46,941 nucleotides of DNA. It comes from an uncultured Verrucomicrobiales bacterium. GTDB lineage: Bacteria; Verrucomicrobiota; Verrucomicrobiia; Verrucomicrobiales; Akkermansiaceae. The stretch is from NCBI GenBank assembly GCA_937905985.1, contig CALCWC010000031.1, positions 1 through 46,941 on the forward strand. The letters are read 5' to 3'. Under the pieces are notes generated by a model, which saw nothing but the letters and a program-made list of their open reading frames with translations, was not told the DNA's origin and made no database searches. Positions 1 to 6,604 of the stretch are shown here, piece after piece; the stretch's first letter is position 1, and each line of letters opens with the position of its first letter. A program made the translations under genes and the position numbers.

Positions 1-62
1 TGAAACATCAGCACGTCGATGGTAGTCGGACGACAGGTCCCGCGAGAGTAGATAGCCGCCAG
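1..62 (+). rRNA. rrf: 5S ribosomal RNA, 3' part
   Basis: The first 62 bases match the 3' half of a bacterial 5S rRNA. TGAAACATCAGCACGTCGATG corresponds to the helix III / loop B region (GTGAAAC..CG.. in E. coli), GATGGTAGT is the conserved loop E strand, and GCGAGAGTAG..GCCGCCAGG is the conserved 3' terminus. The 5' half lies outside the window. A strong intrinsic terminator follows within 10 bases, so this is the last gene of an rRNA operon transcribed into the window. Confidence 0.88.
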
Positions 63-70
63 GGCTAACA

Positions 71-104
71 AAGGCCGCCGAGCAAACGTTCGGCGGCCTT
101 TTCC
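71..104 (+). terminator. Intrinsic terminator of the rRNA operon
   Basis: An 11-bp perfect stem (71-81 AAGGCCGCCGA with 90-100 TCGGCGGCCTT) and an 8-nt loop are followed by a run of T at 99-102. It lies directly behind the 5S rRNA 3' end. Confidence 0.85.
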
Positions 105-212
105 GTTGTGCCGAGCCAGCAAAATCCCAAATCCTACATCCCAAATCCCCAATCCTAAATGGAGCCACCCGCGTGCGCACACACCGCGCTTGTACAACCA
201 CCAGACAACCAC

Positions 213-292
213 GTCATGTGTGTACACACATGACAATAAACGCTAGAGTGTCAATCAAATACGGTGCCGGATGGTGAATGTGTGTACACACA
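213..292. repeat. Paired TGTGTGTACACACA palindromes
   Basis: 213-234 is a perfect 22-bp palindrome (GTCATGTGTGT / ACACACATGAC). 279-292 is a 14-bp palindrome with the same core. The centres are exactly 62 bp apart, close to six helical turns, so both would face the same side of the DNA. This is the form of a pair of dimeric-regulator sites, but no regulator can be named. Confidence 0.5.
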
Positions 293-498
293 CCGCATTT
301 GCATACCGACAAAATCCCAAATCCTAAATTGCCGCGCTTTTTTGACCATGCGCGTGCTGTGGTGCGTCATAACAGGTATGGACGACGATTTGAATCCTAT
401 TGTGATGGGGTGCAAGCCCACAGTAGGAGGACAAGCAGGTACGCGATGACGCCCAGCGGGCGCCGATGTCTCTCCCGTGCGGACCGTGAGATCCCTTC

Positions 499-527
499 TT
501 GACTTCTCCCAATTCACGCCTTACCAT
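499..527 (+). promoter_or_regulatory. Candidate sigma70-type promoter of ankyrin gene
   Basis: TTGACT (499-504), 17-bp spacer, TACCAT (522-527). The expected start near 534 would give a leader of about 40 nt, longer than at most genes in this window. Confidence 0.4.
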
Positions 528-572
528 ATACCTTTATCCCCGGATACCATCATTCTAACCCCATTCACCATC

Positions 573-1367
573 ATGAAGTACACTCTTATACTCACCGCCT
601 CCCTCACCCTTCTTACGCTCGGCACCCGTGCCGCCAGCGTGGGAGATGCCGCCAAAACCGCCGTGGAAGCCATCAACGCCGTCACCGAGCAGGGCAAGAC
701 GCCCCTCATGCTTGCCGCCGAGGATGACAATCTCGACGAAGTGAAGAAACTACTCGCCGATGGTGCCGACGTGAATGCCGCGAATGAAAACGGCGTCACC
801 GCCCTCATGTGTGCCTGTGAGACTTATGGCGATTCCATCATCCAGACCCTCATTGATGCCGGTGCGAATGTGAACGCCAAGGACCAAAACGGCTTTACCC
901 CGCTCGCTTGTGCCGCCGCCAACAAGGCCCTTGATACCGTCAACCTGCTTATCGCCTCCAAGGCAGATGTCAACCTGCAGCCCCCAAATCGCGAATACAC
1001 CGCGCTCATGCACGCAGTTTATGCCGGAGATGCGGATTGCATCAAGGCTCTTCTGGCGGCCAAGGCAGAGGTGAACGTCATCTGCACCGGCGGGTACACG
1101 CCGCTGCTTCTCGCGTGTGACAGGGAAAATGCAGAGAGCGCCCTCATCCTCCTGCACGCCGGTGCCAATCCCAGGGTTGAATCGGAGAACGGCGATACCC
1201 CGGCCTCCCGTGCAGAAAATTCAGGGGAGGAGGAACTCGTCAACCTCCTCAAACAGGCCCTGGCCGGTGAAAAGCTCCCGGATCTTCCCTCCCCAGAACC
1301 ACCCGCCGCCGATGAACAGCAGGACGACGCCGAACAGGAGCCTGACGAGTTCAGCGAAGCGGAATAA
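573..1367 (+). CDS. Secreted ankyrin-repeat protein
   Basis: A 264-aa protein. The ATG at 573 is chosen because it opens a clear Sec signal peptide (MKYTLILTASLTLLTLGTRAA, cut near residue 21-22); the reading frame is open further upstream but without protein character. Residues about 35-235 form six ankyrin repeats of about 33 aa, with the usual TPLMLAA / ADVNA pattern (TPLMLAAEDDN, TALMCACE, TPLACAAA, TALMHAV, TPLLLACD). The last 35 residues are Pro/Glu/Asp-rich (PSPEPPAADE). Ankyrin repeats bind other proteins; here they would do so in the periplasm or outside the cell. There is no catalytic domain. A second ankyrin protein, with a membrane anchor, is encoded at 29410-30261. It is likely monocistronic, with a hairpin and T-run just downstream. 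Confidence 0.9.
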   Translation: MKYTLILTASLTLLTLGTRAASVGDAAKTAVEAINAVTEQGKTPLMLAAEDDNLDEVKKLLADGADVNAANENGVTALMCACETYGDSIIQTLIDAGANVNAKDQNGFTPLACAAANKALDTVNLLIASKADVNLQPPNREYTALMHAVYAGDADCIKALLAAKAEVNVICTGGYTPLLLACDRENAESALILLHAGANPRVESENGDTPASRAENSGEEELVNLLKQALAGEKLPDLPSPEPPAADEQQDDAEQEPDEFSEAE

Positions 1368-1392
1368 AGACGCTTGCTACAATAAAACGTCA

Positions 1393-1418
1393 GCGCGCGG
1401 AGCGCGCCGAACTTTTTT
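1393..1418 (+). terminator. Bidirectional intrinsic terminator
   Basis: GCGCGC-GGA-GCGCGC (1393-1407), then CGAAC and a T6 run (1413-1418). It lies between the convergent ankyrin and thioredoxin-fold genes. Read on the minus strand the hairpin is followed by a weaker TGACGTTTTATTG, so it may serve both. Confidence 0.65.
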
Positions 1419-1444
1419 CCTAATCCTAATCAGGATTTCACAAT

Positions 1445-1987
1445 CTACTTATTCTTCTTCGCAGCCTTGATGCCGGTGGTCTTGTGCCAGTTGTTGAAGA
1501 CCTTGTCGGCGCGGGCGCTGTCCAGCACCTCTCCCTTGTCGTTCACCACAATGGCCCAGGGGAAATTACGGTGCAGGGTGTACCCGGGAAGCTTGGCGGC
1601 ATCCGGGGAGGAAGTGAGGATGCAGGGGAAATCCGCCTTGTATTTCTTCATGAAGGCAATCGCAGCCTCGGGCGTGTTGTCTCCGTTCACGTAGATGATT
1701 TCCACCTTTTTCTTGGACATCTCCTTGTACTGCTCCACCACGTGCGGCATCTCCACGTTGCAGGCGGCGCACCAGCTGGCAGACATGAGGTAGACGTAGA
1801 ACTTGGCCTTGGGATTGGGCTTCTTGTCGGTGATGAAGGGGATGTCTTTCACGGCCTCCGCCACCACGCTGCCGGGCTTGGCCTCCTTGGCGGTTGCAGC
1901 GGGTTTTGCCGTGTTCTGGGAATATGCGGAAGCTCCGGCAAAAGCCAGCGCCGTCACAAGAGCGATAGAAAACAGTACGCACTTCAT
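1445..1987 (-). CDS. Periplasmic thioredoxin-fold protein (paralogue 1)
   Basis: A 180-aa exported protein. An N-terminal signal peptide (MKCVLFSIALVTALAFAGASA) is followed by a Lys/Ala-rich spacer and a thioredoxin fold with the redox motif SWCAACNVEMP (Cys73 and Cys76). A candidate cis-proline sits in NFPWAIVV. The CxxC implies a thiol-disulfide redox role in the periplasm, such as cytochrome maturation or repair of oxidised proteins; the partner is unknown. It is homologous to the gene at 12068-12610, with the same length, the same layout and a shared FITD/YVTD..P.xKAK approach to the active site. It is divergent from the autotransporter gene. Its promoter has the -10 box 11 nt from the ATG, so the mRNA may be nearly leaderless. 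Confidence 0.88.
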   Translation of the reverse strand: MKCVLFSIALVTALAFAGASAYSQNTAKPAATAKEAKPGSVVAEAVKDIPFITDKKPNPKAKFYVYLMSASWCAACNVEMPHVVEQYKEMSKKKVEIIYVNGDNTPEAAIAFMKKYKADFPCILTSSPDAAKLPGYTLHRNFPWAIVVNDKGEVLDSARADKVFNNWHKTTGIKAAKKNK

Positions 1988-1998
1988 AACTGGGACGA

Positions 1999-2027
1999 AG
2001 TTTACACACTCGCGGCGGCAATGTCAA
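1999..2027 (-). promoter_or_regulatory. Promoter of thioredoxin-fold gene, near-leaderless
   Basis: Minus-strand TTGACA (2022-2027), 17-bp spacer, TAAACT (1999-2004). The -10 ends 11 nt from the ATG at 1987, so the expected mRNA leader is about 4-5 nt. Confidence 0.6.
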
Positions 2028-2109
2028 TTCCCGGCTATGGCGAGCCTCAATAAATGCCTCCCCCTTTTTCATCGTTTTTAATTTTGAGGTAGTTTGCCCG
2101 CTTTTTTGC

Positions 2110-2137
2110 TTGCGCTTGAGGGCGTGCGTGCTATAAT
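2110..2137 (+). promoter_or_regulatory. Promoter of autotransporter gene
   Basis: TTGCGC (2110-2115), 16-bp spacer, consensus TATAAT (2132-2137). The expected leader is about 65 nt before the ATG at 2210. Confidence 0.55.
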
Positions 2138-2209
2138 CCGCACTGCGTAATGCACTTCCCTGGAGCAGAATCCAGAGATTTTCCTCCTTTATACCAACAA
2201 AAAACAAAT

Positions 2210-5200
2210 ATGAAACTACATCTTCCCCGCGGGCTGCGTACGGCCTTGCTTGCCTGCCTGAATGTCACATTCGCCTCTCTCGCTGCCTTGGGCGGCATGG
2301 CTTTTGCCGCTGCCCCCACCCCCAAGACCCTGGATGCCACCACGGCGTACTACTACAAGGGTTCCGGGAATTGGGACTTGACTTCCAACGATTGGGCAAC
2401 CACGGCAACGGGTTCACCTACAACAGCTTTCGCAAATGGTCAGGATGCCTACTTTGCAGAGCTTGCCGGCGGCAATGTCGCTGTGAAGGATGATGTAGAG
2501 GTGGCCAACCTGTACGTGACGCAATCCGCTTACGTATTCAGCCAGAGCGGCGGCTCCCTCTCGCTTTTGAGCTCCGCCAACGTGGTCGCGGGGGCAACCG
2601 CCACCTTCAACATGGATCTCACCATACAGGATGAGTTCGCTTTTGTTGGCCCTGGTACCTTCATCCTGCAGGCTATTCACTTGGATGTGACTGCCACTGA
2701 ATCTGAGTTGCAGCCTGTGGTGAGAGGCGGTGCCTTGCTGGATACCCCGCACGTTGACGGTACCGGTGTGCTCCATGTGAAAGGCTCCACGTTGCGCGCA
2801 TCGCAGGATGCGGAAATTTCCAATATGGAGATGCAGGTGGATGAGCGTACCGGGAAGGGTGCCATTCTCTTGGTCAATCCTGGCGTGAACCTCACGATTA
2901 GCGATGCTTTGGCCCTCGAGGATACAACCGTTTCCAATTATGGTAAGATTTCTGTTGCAAAAGCTCTGATTATCAAGGATTCCATGGAGCTTGGCTTCTT
3001 GGAATCACGCGGGTTTATGCAGGTGGATAGCACCGCCCCGATTACAATCTCGATGACCGAAGGTTCTATCCAGAACCTGATCCTGCCGGACAAGGGTTCT
3101 GTGGTATGCGAAAGAGATTTGAGCCTGGGCAACACCTCGTCCAATGGGAAAGTGCAGGTGGGCGGCAACTTCACCGTCACCGGCTCTGCCAAGCTGGGAT
3201 CCGTCTCTGCCGGTTCCCTGACCCTTGCGGGTGAGGATCTGGGAAGCGGGTTTATTGTGCCGGCAGAGCTGAACGTTACTGGCCAGCTTTCTGCCCGCAG
3301 CATTACCCTGCAACACCTTTCCAAGGATTCGACTTACCTTTCCGCCGGCAGCCTGGGGGCTGGTTCAACCGCTTTCGTGGTCGCCCCGGAGGTGCTCAAT
3401 GGCTTGGATGTGAGTGATGGAGACAAGGTGGTCCTGGCTGCCCTGAACAATACTTTTGCGGATGCCGCTTCCCTCACCATCAATGACAAAGACTTCTGGC
3501 TGAATGACAAGAAGGGACTTCTCATGTACATTGGCCAGGACGAGGCTTCCAAGGATATTGTGCTCAACGTGACTCTCGGCGAATATATTTGGACCAACGA
3601 AAATGGCAACACACTCTGGAACACCGGGGGGAACTGGATGGGTTATAAGGTGCCCGATGCAGATGCCTATGCCTTGGTGCTGGCCGGAGAAAAACCCTGG
3701 ACCATTACCATGGATGCGGACGGTGAGGCCAACAATCTCTCTTTCTGTGAAGGCTCCACAACCACGCTGGTGGGTGAGTACAACCTGACCGTGCACGACA
3801 CGCTGAGCGTGGAGTCCGATGCCGCGGTGACCGTTACGGAAGATGTGGACGTGAATGCAAAAAACATTTTCGTCAACGGCCGACTTGCCGCTAAGGATGA
3901 CGTGGACGTGACCGCCACCACCATCCTCGTTAACGGCGAACTCTCTGTTGCGGATAGCGTGACGGTGAGCGCAGAAACCCTCGTCCTGAACGGCGAGCTT
4001 GCCTTGCAGCAAAATCCCTCCAGCGTGGAAGCGGGGGCAACGGTGATGCGCCTCAACGGTGCCGCCGGCGCCAAGCTTACGGGCCCGAATCCCCTGGTGA
4101 TTACAGGGCAGGGCGGCGTGTATGCCGGCGGGTATGATTCCGCCATCGTCCATCTGCAGGATGGAGCCCAGGCCTCCCTGGCGGCTGGTGACGGTCTCTC
4201 CCTCATCGCTGATTCCGGCTCCCGCGCAACCCTCACCTATTCCGGCGCGACCAGCGTGGACACCATTCAGGGTGATGGCATGAACCTGATTCTCAACGGC
4301 ACAGGCGCGGCCAACAATAAGAATCCGCTGACCATATACGCCTCTTCGGGTGCCTATATCACGAATAGTGTTATTGTGAGCGGCCTTTCCGCTAAGGATA
4401 CCGCCTTGACGCTTGGTACCGGTCATGCTGTGGTGGTGGATGCCAACTCTCTTTCGCTGGATGGTTCCGTTCTGAAAGTCTACCAGACCGAGACTGACGT
4501 GCATGCCATGAAGCTTGGGGATGTCTCCCAGAGGGAAGGCGTGAAGCTGTTCCGTTTCGGAGGCGATGACTCCAATGTGGATGAGGTTCAGCTGTACGGC
4601 AACCTCTTCGATAAGTACTATCAAAATGCCCGCATGGAGAACGGCTGGGTTTTGGTGGACCTGAAGGAGATTCACTTCTCCGGCATTACCTCCGCCCACA
4701 CCTACAACGGCATTTCCGGTGCCGCCATGATCAATGATGCCTTTGATCAGCTTGATCCCCAAGCCATGAACCCGGAGGGCGACCTCGCCACGGTGATGGA
4801 TGCCCTTGAGGCGGAGCAGGTTCCCGTGGCGGATCAGGACCGTTTGGCCGCCGCCATGGCCGGTGCCTCCTTTGCCGCCATGGGGGCCGCATTCTCCAAG
4901 GATGTGGAGCGCCAGCTGCGCAGCATCCGCAACCGCACCACCTCCATGGGCTGTGATGAATGTGTTGTGAATGAGGATATGCCCTACGTCAACTGCTGGG
5001 TGAACGCCGAGGGTGAATTCCGTCGCCTCAATGCGGAAAACACGCTCGCTGGATACAAGCTCAACAGCTGGGGCGGCACCGTCGGCGTGGATGTCGACTT
5101 CACCAACCGCTTCACCGCAGGCGTGGCCTTCACCTACATGAACGGCGACTTCACCTCCTGCTCCGCAGATCAGGCATCCGGTGACCTCGACCGCTACTAC

Positions 5201-5830
5201 GTCAGCCTCTTTGCTCGGTACAACCACCGCGCCTGGACCCACACCCTCGTGGGTACCTTCGGCTGGGCTGATACCTCCCTGGATCGTACCGTCAACTACG
5301 CCGGTGGTTCCTATCGCACCACGGGCGGTTCCGACGGCTCCGCATTTGGCTTGCTGTATGAGGTGGGCTATACATGGGCCCTCAATGAGAGCGCAACCAC
5401 CTGCCTCCAGCCCATCGCCAACGTCATGTTCCGCCACAGCAACCTGGGCGGGTACAATGAAAGCGGAAGCGATGCCGCCCTCTCCTACGGCGACAGCGAT
5501 TCCGATGTGGTGACCTTCGGCCTGGGCGCCCGCCTCCAGCGTGCCGCAGGCTCCACCTTCTACAACCGCACAACCCTGTGGGAAGGCAGGCTCCTCTTCA
5601 AGGCTGATGCCGGTGAGCGCAGCTCCTACTCCAACGCCCGCTTCCTGGGCGTGCAGGGCTCCCGCAGCATCAAATCCGCACGCTACGGCGCTTGCGGCCT
5701 GGAAATCGGTGCCGGCGTCATCATCCCCGTGGGCTCGGATGCCGATTCCCTCTTCTTTGATGTGAGCGCCGAGTTCCGCGGCTCCTACTCGGAAGTCAAC
5801 GGCGTCTTCGGCTACCGCGTCAACTTCTAA
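2210..5830 (+). CDS. Autotransporter (type V secretion) with large beta-helical passenger
   Basis: A 1206-aa protein. The ATG at 2210 is chosen because it begins a long signal peptide (MKLHLPRGLRTALLACL..., cut near AFAAA, residue about 35), of a style seen in large verrucomicrobial autotransporter families. Residues about 40-830 are low in Cys and rich in Gly/Ser/Thr/Asn with repeating beta strands (GNLTVT.., SAGSLT..), as in a beta-helix passenger. Residues about 840-920 are a linker helix region (NDAFDQLDPQAM, then FSKDVERQLRSIRNRT). Residues about 925-1206 are the outer-membrane beta-barrel with alternating aromatic strands, ending in the expected terminal Phe (FGYRVNF). No protease or lipase catalytic motif is visible in the passenger, so an adhesin or surface-layer role is more likely than an enzymatic one. 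A hairpin follows the stop. Confidence 0.92.
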   Translation: MKLHLPRGLRTALLACLNVTFASLAALGGMAFAAAPTPKTLDATTAYYYKGSGNWDLTSNDWATTATGSPTTAFANGQDAYFAELAGGNVAVKDDVEVANLYVTQSAYVFSQSGGSLSLLSSANVVAGATATFNMDLTIQDEFAFVGPGTFILQAIHLDVTATESELQPVVRGGALLDTPHVDGTGVLHVKGSTLRASQDAEISNMEMQVDERTGKGAILLVNPGVNLTISDALALEDTTVSNYGKISVAKALIIKDSMELGFLESRGFMQVDSTAPITISMTEGSIQNLILPDKGSVVCERDLSLGNTSSNGKVQVGGNFTVTGSAKLGSVSAGSLTLAGEDLGSGFIVPAELNVTGQLSARSITLQHLSKDSTYLSAGSLGAGSTAFVVAPEVLNGLDVSDGDKVVLAALNNTFADAASLTINDKDFWLNDKKGLLMYIGQDEASKDIVLNVTLGEYIWTNENGNTLWNTGGNWMGYKVPDADAYALVLAGEKPWTITMDADGEANNLSFCEGSTTTLVGEYNLTVHDTLSVESDAAVTVTEDVDVNAKNIFVNGRLAAKDDVDVTATTILVNGELSVADSVTVSAETLVLNGELALQQNPSSVEAGATVMRLNGAAGAKLTGPNPLVITGQGGVYAGGYDSAIVHLQDGAQASLAAGDGLSLIADSGSRATLTYSGATSVDTIQGDGMNLILNGTGAANNKNPLTIYASSGAYITNSVIVSGLSAKDTALTLGTGHAVVVDANSLSLDGSVLKVYQTETDVHAMKLGDVSQREGVKLFRFGGDDSNVDEVQLYGNLFDKYYQNARMENGWVLVDLKEIHFSGITSAHTYNGISGAAMINDAFDQLDPQAMNPEGDLATVMDALEAEQVPVADQDRLAAAMAGASFAAMGAAFSKDVERQLRSIRNRTTSMGCDECVVNEDMPYVNCWVNAEGEFRRLNAENTLAGYKLNSWGGTVGVDVDFTNRFTAGVAFTYMNGDFTSCSADQASGDLDRYYVSLFARYNHRAWTHTLVGTFGWADTSLDRTVNYAGGSYRTTGGSDGSAFGLLYEVGYTWALNESATTCLQPIANVMFRHSNLGGYNESGSDAALSYGDSDSDVVTFGLGARLQRAAGSTFYNRTTLWEGRLLFKADAGERSSYSNARFLGVQGSRSIKSARYGACGLEIGAGVIIPVGSDADSLFFDVSAEFRGSYSEVNGVFGYRVNF

Positions 5831-5856
5831 TCCTGCCCCGGCGGCCTCTTAAATCC

Positions 5857-5895
5857 AGAGCCTCCCCCCGCACCAAACCCGCGGGGTGAGGCTCT
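5857..5895 (+). terminator. Hairpin after autotransporter gene
   Basis: A 15-bp stem with one mismatch (5857-5871 with 5881-5895) and a 9-nt loop, 27 nt after the stop. There is no T-run on either side, so termination here may be weak or factor-assisted. Confidence 0.5.
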
Positions 5896-6129
5896 TGGTG
5901 TGAACGGCCGTGGTTGGTTGCGCACGCCCACACCGGCCCACACCGCCATTCGTCCGTCTCCGCGTGGCGCTCCGCGCCCTTGCTACGCCGAGACTGGGCG
6001 GCGTTACCGTGGAGGGGTGGCGGGCGTGGTTACCCCCCCACGGTTGATTCGGGCACGCCCCACGCGCCCTCACCCCTGCGGGGCAAACACGCATTGCGGT
6101 TTTGTCCAATCTGCCTTACGTCGGCTGCT

Positions 6130-6326
6130 TTTTCACCGTGGGCTCACCGCAGGGCGGCACCCCACGTTTGCGGGGTGCGAGCCATTTGATATGCATGGCG
6201 CATTTTGCATATATGAGCGAGGATGGTTTGCATACCTATAAGGGCTCGCTATTACGAAACAACGCCCATGTTCCCACGCACCCCGCATGTGCGGGGTGCC
6301 TCCTTGCATCAAGCCCACGGTGAAAA
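6130..6326. repeat. 197-bp element with 50-bp terminal inverted repeats
   Basis: The left arm 6130-6179 and the reverse complement of 6277-6326 align over 50 bp with 10 mismatches and no gaps. The outer 15 bases (TTTTCACCGTGGGCT) and the inner 10 (GCGGGGTGCG) are identical. Each arm also folds by itself (GCACCCC..GGGGTGC at 6157-6178; GCACCCCGCATGTGCGGGGTGC at 6278-6299). The 97-bp centre has no open frame. It has the form of a MITE or other small non-autonomous mobile element. No target-site duplication is seen at its ends. Confidence 0.55.
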
Positions 6327-6528
6327 CCGTGGGGATGTCCCCGTGTGCCCATCAATCCTCGCAACGCCGCCGAATGGCGGTGTGGATTAGCGCCAACACA
6401 CGCTTGCTAACCGCGCTCGTTGACACCAATCATGGCACACCACCTGTCTCGGCGTATCCTTGGCGAATACGGAACCACGCCTTGCAAAAATCTTTGGGAC
6501 TCATACGCATGCGCAAGTGCCGCTGACT

Positions 6529-6552
6529 TTTAGTGCTGTCTTTAGTGCTGTC
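6529..6552 (+). repeat. Tandem 12-bp repeat upstream of mcrB promoter
   Basis: TTTAGTGCTGTC at 6529-6540 and again at 6541-6552, ending 14 bp before the -35 box. It could bind a regulator of the restriction genes; nothing else supports this. Confidence 0.45.
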
Positions 6553-6566
6553 TTTCACATTCTGCC

Positions 6567-6596
6567 TTGACGAGTATGGCTACGCAAGGTTATACT
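6567..6596 (+). promoter_or_regulatory. Promoter of mcrBC, leaderless type
   Basis: TTGACG (6567-6572), 18-bp spacer, TATACT (6591-6596). Only 8 nt separate the -10 from the ATG at 6605, so transcription should start at or within 2-3 nt of the start codon. No Shine-Dalgarno sequence is present. Confidence 0.65.
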
Positions 6597-6604
6597 AACG
6601 GCTT

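Larger units (their letters stand above)
105..572. other. Intergenic stretch with short repeats and palindromes
   Basis: I see no convincing gene here; the open frames on both strands lack protein character. It holds an AAAATCCCAAATCCT oligomer at 121-135, repeated at 311-325, and a third copy of the AATCCTAAAT word at 151-160. It also holds two palindromes with the same TGTGTGTACACACA core (213-234 and 279-292), and the ankyrin gene promoter (499-527). A small unrecognised RNA in 340-480 cannot be excluded, but I find no known RNA signature. Confidence 0.6.
5896..6566. other. Gene-free stretch before mcrBC
   Basis: About 670 bp without a credible gene; the short open frames have no start signal or protein character. 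It holds a tandem 10-mer GCCCACACCG at 5926-5945, the inverted-repeat element at 6130-6326, and two adjacent copies of TTTAGTGCTGTC (6529-6552) just upstream of the mcrB promoter. This could be remains of an integration event beside the restriction system, but no integrase, tRNA or target duplication is visible. Confidence 0.6.

Noticed and set aside
350..480. Possible tRNA or small structured RNA (GATTTGAATCC resembles a T-arm)
   Set aside because: No acceptor stem or anticodon arm can be drawn around it.
3365..5437. A 690-codon open frame opposite the autotransporter gene
   Set aside because: Composition (Gly/His/Ile/Val repeats) is that of an antisense frame; the plus-strand protein is certain.
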